From NCBI GenBank assembly GCA_022561055.1, contig JADFRY010000002.1, positions 1-54,063 on the forward strand: a DNA stretch of 54,063 nt, written 5' to 3'. The first letter of the stretch is position 1. Every line of letters starts with the position of its first letter. The stretch is from Nanobdellota archaeon. Its GTDB lineage: Archaea > Nanobdellota > Nanobdellia > Pacearchaeales > GW2011-AR1. Below the pieces are notes generated by a model. The model was given only the letters and a program-made list of their open reading frames with translations. It made no database searches and was not told where the DNA came from. Position numbers and translations under genes: made by a program. Shown here piece by piece: positions 7,660 to 14,974 of this stretch.

Positions 7660-8220
7660 TCATTCTACAACTATCTTTCCTCGCATTCCACTATGCCCTG
7701 CACCGCATACAACCGAGCATACAAATGGGAAAGAGCCCTTTTTATCTGCTACAAATTCTACCCTTGCATTCTTTCCCGGTATCAACCTTGCATCAATACC
7801 AAATTGTGGAACTGCAAACCCATGAGTGACATCAACGCTTTTTATGTTCAAAATAACTTTATCTCCTTGATCAATAGTTATTGTATTTGGGATAAACTTC
7901 CATTGTCTTGCAGTCATTGTAAATTCTTTTGTCTCTCCAGTCAATTCAAAATTTTCAACAACATTTCCTGTTGGACTTTTTACAGTCGAATACAAGAAAT
8001 ACCCAGCAAAAAGCGAAACCACAAGAATAATTGAGTAAGTAATAAATGTTTTCTTTTTTCTTTTTTCCTCATTATTTATAATAACTCTGTTATCCTCTTC
8101 CCTTCTGTTTTGTTTCTTTAGAAATTTTTTCCGCTTTTTCAATAACTTCCTTTCTCTTTCCGGCAAGGTAGTTGTGTCAATCTTCTTTAACTCATCTAAA
8201 CTTAGATTATCTATTTCCAT
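7660..8220 (-). CDS. Membrane-anchored CuA cupredoxin (cytochrome oxidase subunit II-like)
   Basis: 186 residues: a long basic cytoplasmic N-terminus (1-57), one transmembrane helix (58-78), and an outward cupredoxin domain. All side-chain CuA ligands are visible: H133, then C168-x3-C172-x3-H176-x2-M179 in CSVVCGAGHSGM. This binuclear copper centre accepts electrons in COX2 and nitrous oxide reductase. The window has no subunit I, no haem-copper partner and no NosZ, so the electron acceptor is unknown. A paralogue with the same domain is at 25149-25643. Shared wording such as FTM-ARQW-F-P-TIT and the identical ligand set show that the two are related. Confidence 0.9.
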   Translation of the reverse strand: MEIDNLSLDELKKIDTTTLPERERKLLKKRKKFLKKQNRREEDNRVIINNEEKRKKKTFITYSIILVVSLFAGYFLYSTVKSPTGNVVENFELTGETKEFTMTARQWKFIPNTITIDQGDKVILNIKSVDVTHGFAVPQFGIDARLIPGKNARVEFVADKKGSFPFVCSVVCGAGHSGMRGKIVVE

Positions 8221-8391
8221 TCTTCATTAAAATTACCTAATTATAAATATACTATCTTGGATTAAAAACATTTTGGTTTCTTCTCGTTGAATTTTTTACT
8301 ATATTAAACTTTTACTATTTTTAATGTTATTTTCTGCATCAAGTTCTGCTTCTAAATCTTTCATTTTCTTTGTTAATATTGTTTTTTTAAT

Positions 8392-8556
8392 TTAAATAAA
8401 TCTCTTCCTAGTGAAATACATCCATAAACCTACTGCTGAAATAATTAATAAACCCACTACTATCAAGCCAGTAATTGGGTCTATGGTATACGTGCCTGCT
8501 ATTGGTGGACCATGCCTTCCACCACCATGGTATAAAAATATTAGTTTATCTATCAT
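8392..8556 (-). CDS. Short single-helix membrane peptide
   Basis: A 54-codon frame starting at the ATG at 8556 and ending at a TAA at 8392. It begins MIDKLIFLYHGGGRHGPP, followed by a hydrophobic helix (about 28-48, ending VGLWMYF) and a basic end TRKRFI. A related but eroded sequence is found at 15746-15853 (IIFLHHGTTR, then SPITGFIVLGVLILL), which argues that this is a real gene. It lies between the CuA gene and copy B of the small membrane protein, in the redox block. No family recognised. Confidence 0.55.
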   Translation of the reverse strand: MIDKLIFLYHGGGRHGPPIAGTYTIDPITGLIVVGLLIISAVGLWMYFTRKRFI

Positions 8557-8645
8557 TTTAATTATTCATTTAGAAATCTGATTTTTAGTATATAAATTGT
8601 TTGTAAACAGTATTAACCATGCTTATGTAGAAGATTATGAATTTC

Positions 8646-8873
8646 TTAACCCTTTCTTTCTTCGTTTTGGTGTATTAGAGTTCCTAACGCGGCTAGAATT
8701 GCGAAGAGGAAAAGTGATATTGCATCATAGAATAAATGTGTTTGAGACATTCCCAAAAATCTACCACCTTCGCCTGCAATCCAAGCACCAATCAAAGATA
8801 GCAAAGCCACTAATCCTATAATCATCGTTAAAATATGTAAACTCGGTGACCATTTTGTTTTTATTTGTTTCAT
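8646..8873 (-). CDS. Small two-helix membrane protein, copy B
   Basis: 75 residues, nearly identical to the protein at 5282-5494 after a five-residue N-terminal extension (MKQIK). Helices are at about 11-33 and 48-67. DNA identity between the copies is also high in the coding part, so duplication is recent or the copies are homogenised. Unlike copy A it has no overlapping upstream partner; the remnant at 7114-7153 is what is left of that partner's copy. It ends about 59 bases before the start of the polyketide synthase coding end at 8932. Confidence 0.75.
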   Translation of the reverse strand: MKQIKTKWSPSLHILTMIIGLVALLSLIGAWIAGEGGRFLGMSQTHLFYDAISLFLFAILAALGTLIHQNEERKG

Positions 8874-8931
8874 TTTCTTCTCATCCTCTTTTATTAAGGC
8901 TTTGTTATTTAATAGGTTTTCTATTATCGCA

Positions 8932-9981
8932 CTATTGCTTCTCTAAAATCATACTTTCTAATGTTAGTCCAGGACCAAATGCCATTGCACACCCAAGACC
9001 TTTAATGTTTCTATCTTCTAAAATAGCCTTGAGAGCAAACATCACAGTAGGTGAAGACATATTGCCATACCTCCTCAGCACGTCTCTCGAATTGTGCATG
9101 TCGTCGTCACTTAATCCAAGCTCTTCTTGGATTTCATCCAATATCTTTCGTCCACCACCATGAATGGCCCAAAACCTAATCCTATCCTTTTCACCTACAA
9201 CATGAGAGATCTCTTCTCCTAGTGCTTTTCTTATAGTGGCAGGAACTGTTGTAGCCAAAGTCATTTTAAAGCCCTGATTACCAATGCGCCAGCTCATATC
9301 TCTATAACTATCTGATAATAATGCATTGTATGTTTGTTCAATTGCCAAGCCTTGTGGCTTGCTGCTGACTATGCTAGCAGCAGCTCCATCTGCAAACAAC
9401 AGAAAAGATACGAGTTGATCAAAGGGAACATTTTCTTGTAAGTGTAATGTACACAGTTCGGTATTGACCATTAAAACCTGTGAATCTGGTTTTGCTCCGA
9501 CAATATGATTTGCTAACTTTAAACCATTAAATGCAGCATAACAGCCCATAAATCCAATCAAATTTCTCTCTACATTTGGACTTAAACCAAGCCTTTGTAC
9601 AATATCCACATCTAGGCCAGGGGCATAAAAGCCAGTGCATGATGTTACGATAAGATGTGTTATCTGTTCAGGGTTTTGAACTAATGGCTCTGCTGCTTTG
9701 ACACTTAACTCAATGGCTTCTCGTTCATACACTTTCATCCTCTCTGCAGTACTTGGATAGTGTCCAGAGCGATAAAAGGTTTCCTTACCTTGTTCTTCTT
9801 TTTGAACATCCACTAACACAGAATATCTGGTGTCAATCTGCGAATTCCTTGCCATACGACGTAACTTTGTTTTATCCTGGTGAGATGACGCTAGATTTGG
9901 TAGCATTGCAAGAAATTCATGATGGCATTTATATGGGGGTACAGCTGTTGAGATGCTGTTGATGTAAGCTTTATTAGACAT
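8932..9981 (-). CDS. Type III polyketide synthase (chalcone/stilbene synthase family)
   Basis: 349 residues, the normal length for bacterial type III PKS. The catalytic triad is complete: C147 in GFMGCYAAFNGL, H274 in WAIHGGGRKILD and N307 in RRYGNMSSPTV. The family signature AFGPGLTLE closes the protein. These homodimeric enzymes condense malonyl-CoA on an acyl-CoA starter to give alkylpyrones, alkylresorcinols or similar phenolic products. A TATA-like box at about 10004-10015 fits a leaderless start at 9981. Base use looks richer in G+C than the surroundings by eye, consistent with transfer from bacteria. No acyltransferase, methylase or oxidase for the product lies next to it; the tandem-Lrp gene just upstream may control it. 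Confidence 0.93.
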   Translation of the reverse strand: MSNKAYINSISTAVPPYKCHHEFLAMLPNLASSHQDKTKLRRMARNSQIDTRYSVLVDVQKEEQGKETFYRSGHYPSTAERMKVYEREAIELSVKAAEPLVQNPEQITHLIVTSCTGFYAPGLDVDIVQRLGLSPNVERNLIGFMGCYAAFNGLKLANHIVGAKPDSQVLMVNTELCTLHLQENVPFDQLVSFLLFADGAAASIVSSKPQGLAIEQTYNALLSDSYRDMSWRIGNQGFKMTLATTVPATIRKALGEEISHVVGEKDRIRFWAIHGGGRKILDEIQEELGLSDDDMHNSRDVLRRYGNMSSPTVMFALKAILEDRNIKGLGCAMAFGPGLTLESMILEKQ

Positions 9982-10088
9982 ACTTCAGCAGGGAACATTG
10001 CCATTTAAAAGCTTTTAGCTAAAAATAGTTTTTCTATTAACTTTATTTTTCAGGAAATAGGAGCTAAGAAAGCCGAGTAATAATATTA

Positions 10089-11171
10089 TTAATCCTTTAG
10101 CATTTTCTTCAGTCCTGCTGGAAAAAATGTAAATTTAAAATCTTGAATTATTGTTAAAGAAGTATATCTTCTAATATTTTTCTTAAGTCCCGCTCTAAGT
10201 TTTCTGATTAAAGAGAAAAATTCATAGCTGTCTTTTGCTCCAACATAGAGCTGCCAATCCCAACTGCCATGTGTTTTAAGAGCATATCCAACATTGGGAT
10301 TGTTTTTGATTACATTATCTATTTCTTCTTCGTCTCTTGCTACTTTAGTTTCTATTAAAACTATAAATGCCATTAGGCCCAAAGAGGTTACATTAAATAT
10401 TGGATTAAAAGATAAAATAACCTTATCTTTTATCAAAGAAGCAATACGGTTTTTTACAGTGTTAAAAGAAAGTTTAAGTTCTTCAGAAAGATCTGCAATG
10501 GACATATCTGGTTTTGAAGCAAGATATCCTATAATCAGTTTATCAACTTTATCTAGTTTTTTTACCTCGTCATAAATTGTTGCGTCCGGTTTTTTCAAAT
10601 ATGCCTGAAAAGAAACATCTCTTTTTTTATTTTCCAAAGATATTCCATTTTCTTTCCGATAACTTTCCAAAAGATTATCATATTTTATCATTTTTATGTT
10701 TTCCAAAGTGAGAAAATCAACTATAAGAGACTCAAACTTTTCCCTTATTTCTTTTACTATTAAATTAAAATGCTCTTGATTTTTAGTCACAAAATTAGCA
10801 CCTATATCCCACGAACCACTCAAAAGTCCGCACCACAAAGTAAATGGATGATTAACAAGAAATTTTATTAGCTCCTGCTCTTTTTGCTCTTCAAGAGCGT
10901 GAAGTCTTAAAAAAAGGTTATTGTAGCGAAGGCCGAGTGCATACGGATTGACGATAAGAGCATAATCGCGGATAACTCCTTTTTCTTTTAGTTTTTTTAT
11001 TCTGTATCTTACAGAATCTTTTGAAAGTCCGACGATTTTTCCAAGTTCTGTTGGCGGAAGGCGCGCATTTATAGAAAGTGCAGAAATAAGCTTTCTATCT
11101 TTCTTGTCCAAACTAATTTGCGGCCTTCTTTCGCTTAAAATAGTTCCTTTATCAAATCCTTCCATATTCAT
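10089..11171 (-). CDS. Tandem Lrp/AsnC-type transcriptional regulator
   Basis: 360 residues made of two Lrp-like units. Unit one has an HTH at about 22-68 (DRKLISALSINARLPPTELG, then GLSKDSVRYRIKKLKEKG) and a following effector-like domain to about 165. Unit two has its own HTH at about 207-255 (VDKLIIGYLASKPDMSIADL, then SFNTVKNRIASLIKDK) and a second such domain. Internal duplication makes a single-chain equivalent of an Lrp dimer, a layout met in archaea. It lies 108 bases upstream of the polyketide synthase on the same strand, so it may regulate that gene or itself. Confidence 0.88.
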   Translation of the reverse strand: MNMEGFDKGTILSERRPQISLDKKDRKLISALSINARLPPTELGKIVGLSKDSVRYRIKKLKEKGVIRDYALIVNPYALGLRYNNLFLRLHALEEQKEQELIKFLVNHPFTLWCGLLSGSWDIGANFVTKNQEHFNLIVKEIREKFESLIVDFLTLENIKMIKYDNLLESYRKENGISLENKKRDVSFQAYLKKPDATIYDEVKKLDKVDKLIIGYLASKPDMSIADLSEELKLSFNTVKNRIASLIKDKVILSFNPIFNVTSLGLMAFIVLIETKVARDEEEIDNVIKNNPNVGYALKTHGSWDWQLYVGAKDSYEFFSLIRKLRAGLKKNIRRYTSLTIIQDFKFTFFPAGLKKMLKD

Positions 11172-11260
11172 CTTAATTTCAGTAGGCTATATAAATATTT
11201 CTAATTTAGCGTAAAATGAAACCTATTTGTTTTATATACTGATATATATTGTATTAATTT

Positions 11261-11779
11261 ATGAATAGTGAAGTAAATCATGAAGGAGAAATAATGGAAA
11301 CGGAATCCAATCCTAGAGATGTAGTTGTTGACGATAGTGAAAACAGGAGGCAGAGAAGAATGAGAGGAATATTAAAAGATATTGCTACGTTCGCGACCTT
11401 AGGAGCAGTTGGTTACTGGATGGTAAACGCTGCTGTTTATATGTCTTTTGCCTCTTTCTATGGAGATAAGTACGAAAAGATGAGAGAGCCGCTTGACTCC
11501 TCCGCTAGAGATATGAACCAATATAGTCAAATTGAACAGCATCTAAGTGAAGATGGTCTTGCAGAATTGGCGAGACGAAGAACTGCATATAATGAACTTG
11601 ATGAAGAGATAGGGCCAAGCGTAAGAGCAGCATGGGAAAAATTTGACCATCATCGAAAAGTAATGGTTGGTACACACTTGGGGGTTTATGCTCTTAAAAA
11701 GTTAGGAGAACATCTGGATAAAGTCCCCGAAGCAACTGAGAATGAATTATCACAAGAAAATGGAGACAGAGAAGAATGA
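11261..11779 (+). CDS. Single-helix protein, first of a duplicated pair
   Basis: 172 residues: an acidic, polar N-terminus with a basic RRQRRMR patch, a hydrophobic helix at about 45-67 (TFATLGAVGYWMVNAAVYM), then a helical domain with LSEDGLAELARRRTAYNELDEEIGPS. It shares order and many residues with the next gene (LSEDDRLDLARLRTEIDGLEKELGPS there) and both end in NGDREE. The stop overlaps the next start (ATGA), indicating an operon. A TATA stretch at about 11230-11240 precedes it. Family unknown. Confidence 0.7.
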   Translation: MNSEVNHEGEIMETESNPRDVVVDDSENRRQRRMRGILKDIATFATLGAVGYWMVNAAVYMSFASFYGDKYEKMREPLDSSARDMNQYSQIEQHLSEDGLAELARRRTAYNELDEEIGPSVRAAWEKFDHHRKVMVGTHLGVYALKKLGEHLDKVPEATENELSQENGDREE

Positions 11780-12273
11780 GTGAAATAAATCATGAAGATA
11801 AGAGAACTGGGGAGGGATCCAGTCTTAGTGGTATGGTTGCTGATGATGGGCCTAAATTAGAAAAAAAGAGAATGAATAAAAAACGAAATTTACCTATGGC
11901 TGCAGTGTGCGGGGTAATTTGTTGCTGGGCGATAAATGGTATTGTTTATATGGGATTATCCATGGGCTCTGCAGATAGATACAATAAACTTATAGAGCCT
12001 GTTGTTTCAATCGCTAGGTCTATAAATCAATACGAACAAAACGAAAGTACACTAAGTGAAGATGATCGCCTAGACTTGGCAAGACTAAGAACTGAGATTG
12101 ACGGACTTGAGAAAGAGTTAGGCCCAAGCGTAGAAGCAGCAAGGAGAGATTATAACGGTAAACTTTATAGAGTTGCTTTTACACCAATTTTTGCTCCCCT
12201 CTATGAAAGGATAATTTACCGCGGAGATTCTAAGGGTGAATTGCCTCAAGATAATGGAGACAGAGAAGAATGA
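11776..12273 (+). CDS. Single-helix protein, second of a duplicated pair
   Basis: 165 residues, paralogous to the protein encoded just upstream and translationally coupled to it by a four-base overlap. It has a polar N-terminus, a helix at about 41-63 (AAVCGVICCWAINGIVYMGL), a coiled helical region and the shared C-terminal NGDREE. The two genes also share DNA at their ends (the GAGACAGAGAAGAATGAG context), the sign of a tandem duplication. The third gene starts six bases after its stop. Function unknown. Confidence 0.7.
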   Translation: MSEINHEDKRTGEGSSLSGMVADDGPKLEKKRMNKKRNLPMAAVCGVICCWAINGIVYMGLSMGSADRYNKLIEPVVSIARSINQYEQNESTLSEDDRLDLARLRTEIDGLEKELGPSVEAARRDYNGKLYRVAFTPIFAPLYERIIYRGDSKGELPQDNGDREE

Positions 12274-12279
12274 GCGAAA

Positions 12280-12753
12280 ATGGAAGTTAGAGAAGGAGAA
12301 GTTAAAACGAGACTTGCAGCATACTGCATGGAATTCGCCAAGCAGATTAGGGAGAGGGGTGGAGATGAGTTGCTTCGACAAACTATTGATAGCATGGCTC
12401 AAGATTCCGCTTCCCAGAAAGCAGCAACGTTAATACACCTTCCTCTAGTTGATAGGCCAAAAGCCTTGACTGACAAACTGTTCAGCATGCTAGAAGCTTT
12501 CAATACTCTACACGTTTCGGGTGAGAAAACTCCTGACAACGAATATACAGTTGACAATCCTGAGTGTGGATGTTTGCCTCCATTTATGGGGAAGGCATCA
12601 GAAGAGACTGGGTTTACTCCCCAGGAAGCTAGAAAATATGCCTGCAGACGTTGCATGCCGGGTTATGCTTTAGCAGCCAAAAAGGTAGATATTGACTTCA
12701 ATGGCAAACTGACAAGAAGTGGATGCATTATGAAGTTTATGCGGAAAAACTAG
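12280..12753 (+). CDS. Unknown cysteine-rich protein
   Basis: 157 residues, soluble. The N-terminal half is helical; the C-terminal half holds a cysteine cluster: CGC at about 97-99, then ACRRC at about 126-130 and a last Cys near 149 in RSGCIMKF. The arrangement could bind a metal or an iron-sulfur cluster. It lies in a tight plus-strand series after the duplicated pair and three bases before a geranylgeranyl-reductase start, so a link to lipid or electron metabolism is possible. I do not recognise the family. Confidence 0.65.
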   Translation: MEVREGEVKTRLAAYCMEFAKQIRERGGDELLRQTIDSMAQDSASQKAATLIHLPLVDRPKALTDKLFSMLEAFNTLHVSGEKTPDNEYTVDNPECGCLPPFMGKASEETGFTPQEARKYACRRCMPGYALAAKKVDIDFNGKLTRSGCIMKFMRKN

Positions 12754-12756
12754 TAA

Positions 12757-12951
12757 ATGGATTTAGAATATGATGTAATTGTTGTTGGAGCAGGTCCCGC
12801 AGGTTCTTCAGCAAGTTATTTTTTAGGTAACGAAGGTATTAATACTTTATTATTAGATAAAGAACAATTTCCAAGACAGAAACTTTGTTCTGGAGGAATT
12901 TCTCCTAGAGGTCTTAAAACATTAATTGAATATCTGGCTTTTCTCGATTGA
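12757..12951 (+). pseudogene. Geranylgeranyl reductase, N-terminal fragment
   Basis: 64 residues beginning with the FAD-binding Rossmann motif ([18 protein letters not shown]), then [21 protein letters not shown], the typical N-terminus of the geranylgeranyl reductase family that saturates archaeal lipid chains. Family members are about 370-450 residues; here the frame stops at 12951 and no remainder follows in any frame. Within 100 bases a fragment of the slipin gene begins, so a rearrangement probably removed the rest. A short FAD-binding peptide alone cannot be an active reductase. A complete copy should exist elsewhere in the genome. Confidence 0.85.
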
Positions 12952-13037
12952 TAAGTCAAGTTTATAATAAACAACCAGAATGATTATTTCATCCATCTAA
13001 GAAAGCAACCTGACCTTCTTCTAAGCTTTTTATCTCT

Positions 13038-13151
13038 TCACTTCTTCTCTTTATCTTTAAATCCTTCCAATGCCCGTAAGATTTCCAGGGGTATCGCAAA
13101 TATTACAGTATTGGATTTATCTTGGCATCGTATATCAATTTTCCCTCTCAT
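13038..13151 (-). pseudogene. Displaced 3' fragment of the slipin gene
   Basis: Bases 13057-13121 are identical to 15942-16006, the 3' end of the slipin gene at 15923-16681. On the minus strand the same frame is kept (NTVIFAIPLEILRALEGFKD, then KEKK and stop at 13038). A preceding ATG at 13151 gives a 37-codon frame, but only the last 28 codons are slipin. It has no stomatin core, so it is debris from a duplication or gene conversion and marks a recombination junction beside the truncated reductase. Confidence 0.85.
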
Positions 13152-13230
13152 TTTTGCTTATTTTGCTGCTTTTAGGAAGATTCTGGACTAATCAAAAGCT
13201 TTAAATATAATAAATTACAATAGCATTACT

Positions 13231-13479
13231 ATGGTAATGGATACAATTCAAGTAAGATTGGGTCATGGACTTGTAAGAAAGATAGATGAATTAGTTGACA
13301 CTGGAGTTTATTCTAGCAGATCTGACGTATTAAGAGACGCTGTTAGAAGACTAGTTTTAGATAAGCTTGTAGGCATTATCTCAGATGGAGAAGATTCTGC
13401 GCAACAAATTAAAAAGTTGAGAAAGAAATTATCTAAGGAAAAATTCGACTTAGAAGAAATAAACAAATTAGTTGAGTAA
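13231..13479 (+). CDS. Ribbon-helix-helix (CopG-type) DNA-binding protein
   Basis: 82 residues. The N-terminus (MDTIQVRLGHGLVRKIDELV, then YSSRSDVLRDAVRRLV) is a clear RHH domain; the rest is a charged helix ending LEEINKLVE. Such proteins act as antitoxins or autoregulators, bound as dimers to short palindromes. A PIN gene lies convergently 45 bases downstream rather than in the usual same-strand order. A perfect hairpin follows the stop at once. A TATA-like stretch (TTTAAATATAATAAAT) at about 13200-13215 fits a leaderless start at 13231. Confidence 0.8.
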   Translation: MVMDTIQVRLGHGLVRKIDELVDTGVYSSRSDVLRDAVRRLVLDKLVGIISDGEDSAQQIKKLRKKLSKEKFDLEEINKLVE

Positions 13480-13482
13480 ATG

Positions 13483-13503
13483 CCAAGAATCTTTGATTCT
13501 TGG
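13483..13503. terminator. Perfect hairpin between convergent RHH and PIN genes
   Basis: A 9-base-pair stem with a three-base loop (CCAAGAATC, TTT, GATTCTTGG) starts three bases after the RHH stop and ends 21 bases before the PIN stop. The position between convergent genes suits a bidirectional 3' end or RNA stabiliser. There is no long T-run, so the terminator call is an inference; an operator is the alternative. Confidence 0.5.
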
Positions 13504-13523
13504 ACACATCAAGAACCAAATCA

Positions 13524-13964
13524 CTATGCACGATTCTTAATGTCTTCTGGCTTGAATACTTCTACTTGACATTTTGCAAAATTGATTAGTTCCTCATCTC
13601 TTGTGATTAGATAAACTTTCAACCTCTTAGCAATTGCAACATGAAGGTAATCGTAAAAACTTAATTCCTTATGACTCTTTTCCCATTCTCTCGCTTGCTC
13701 GTAATCTTCGGGAGTTGTCTTTACAATCTTGATAAACTCAGATTCTTTAAGAAATGCTTGAATAACCTCAAATTTATTCTTTGTTGTAAAATAGAGTTCT
13801 TTAAGAACAATGGTAGAAACAATTATCTTCTCATTATTTTCTTCAACTTGTTCAATAAAATCCTTTGCTAATTTCCAATACGGAATTCCTTTTGTTGCGT
13901 CGCCTTCTTTCTTGAATAAATTTAGCCATATACAGGAATCTAGATAATATTCTCCTTTGCTCAT
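13524..13964 (-). CDS. PIN-domain ribonuclease
   Basis: 146 residues covering a full PIN domain. Acidic metal-site residues are visible: D9 in YYLDSCIWL, E at about 61 in VLKELYF, D in FYDYLHVAIA and D in ITRDEELI. VapC-like proteins of this type cut RNA. The gene is convergent with the RHH gene at 13231-13479, so it is not a classic operon pair; it could be unlinked or a pair inverted by rearrangement, which fits the disturbed sequence around it. Confidence 0.85.
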   Translation of the reverse strand: MSKGEYYLDSCIWLNLFKKEGDATKGIPYWKLAKDFIEQVEENNEKIIVSTIVLKELYFTTKNKFEVIQAFLKESEFIKIVKTTPEDYEQAREWEKSHKELSFYDYLHVAIAKRLKVYLITRDEELINFAKCQVEVFKPEDIKNRA

Positions 13965-13985
13965 GAATAGTTAAGTTTTGTTAGA

Positions 13986-14057
13986 TTAATAAGAATTTGC
14001 ATTAAGAAATAAAAGTGAGAGAGTTATTAAAATATGTAATGTTGGTGACCACTTCAT
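13986..14057 (-). pseudogene. Decayed third copy of the two-helix membrane protein
   Basis: From the ATG at 14057 the minus strand reads MKWSPTLHIL, the start of the proteins at 5282-5494 and 8646-8873, then diverges and stops at 13986 after 23 codons. Matching bases cover about 14027-14057. The rest of the stretch 13965-14432 holds only short frames such as one of 21 codons from about 14111, and I see no other gene in it. Confidence 0.75.
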
Positions 14058-14432
14058 TTTCCTATACTTAATATTTCCTTGTTTAAATAGATTTCTTTCT
14101 ATCTAGATATATGGACAATTTTCAGTTAGGCGATCGTGATTTATTGAGAGAATTAAATGAAACTCTGACTCTCTAAATAATTCAATAAAAATTTTTCTAA
14201 TAGCTCTAACAATCTTCAAGGAAAATTAATTTTTTGGACAAAAGTAATGGTCCTTGCTGTGAGATTGCAAGCAATAGTTATCGGAGTTCAGATTTATTTA
14301 ACTTTTAGATAGGATACTATTCTTATTAGCTAAAATTTTCTCGTTCTAATAATACATTTGTCTTTAGAATTTTGTTTTTTATTTGATATTTATAAAAGCA
14401 AAGTCCAAAGCAACTTTTAATAAGAATAGGGA

Positions 14433-14885
14433 TTATCCTTCTGGAAGAAATTTCCCTGTAACAGGATCTACTTCTGGAAGAAATTCCCCGGTAATAAAAT
14501 CTCTCCCTGGAGGAATTTGAGTTTTTCCTTCTTCTAATCTCTTTTTTTGGTTTCTAAAAGAGTAAATTGCTGATTCTAAACTCTTTTCAGCATAAGGAAG
14601 GTCTTTAAAACTTCCATCTCTATTTCTTTCAATAATATTATGATGATCAAAAGATCTAACATGACTATGGAAATCAAAACCACCATATCCCAATTCCTGA
14701 GCTAATTCCCAAGCTTCATCAAGTTTTCTTTCATAATCTTCAGATTCCCAGAATTCTTTTTTGATTGGAGTGCTTCGCTCTTGTTCATCATTTGAACTAT
14801 GTCTTGAAGTTTGCTTGTTTTCACGTCTTGGTAACAATCCTACTAGACTTGGGATTGTTCTCAGATATTCTATTATCCTTTTCAT
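14433..14885 (-). CDS. Unknown soluble protein with C-terminal repeat
   Basis: 150 residues, polar, without membrane segments. A central part is rich in Glu, His and aromatics (EFWESEDYERKLDEAWELAQ, GGFDFHSHVRSFDHHN). The end carries an imperfect repeat, ITGEFLPEVDP and VTGKFLPEG. The His and Asp clusters could bind a metal, but no family is recognised. It is divergent from the TrmB gene at 14975, sharing a 90-base AT-rich promoter region. Confidence 0.6.
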   Translation of the reverse strand: MKRIIEYLRTIPSLVGLLPRRENKQTSRHSSNDEQERSTPIKKEFWESEDYERKLDEAWELAQELGYGGFDFHSHVRSFDHHNIIERNRDGSFKDLPYAEKSLESAIYSFRNQKKRLEEGKTQIPPGRDFITGEFLPEVDPVTGKFLPEG

Positions 14886-14940
14886 AAGAAATTAGGATTT
14901 AAGAAGCTATTTAAAATTATGCTACTCCAAACAGAGTAGT

Positions 14941-14955
14941 AATATTTATATAACC
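14941..14955 (+). promoter_or_regulatory. TATA box of the TrmB gene
   Basis: AATATTTATATAACC lies 20-34 bases before the ATG at 14975. This is the expected archaeal BRE/TATA distance for a leaderless transcript and favours 14975 over the in-frame TTG at 14966 as the start. Confidence 0.55.
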
Positions 14956-14974
14956 TTAGATATCCTTGTATTAT

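Noticed and set aside
8299-8364. 21-codon frame starting MKDLEAELDAEN
   Set aside because: Too short, and its likeness to the ends of the DsbA-like genes is limited to AEL-type composition; probably chance.
14111-14176. Short plus-strand frame MDNFQLGDRDLLRELNETLT
   Set aside because: 21 codons only, no conserved pattern and no clear promoter.
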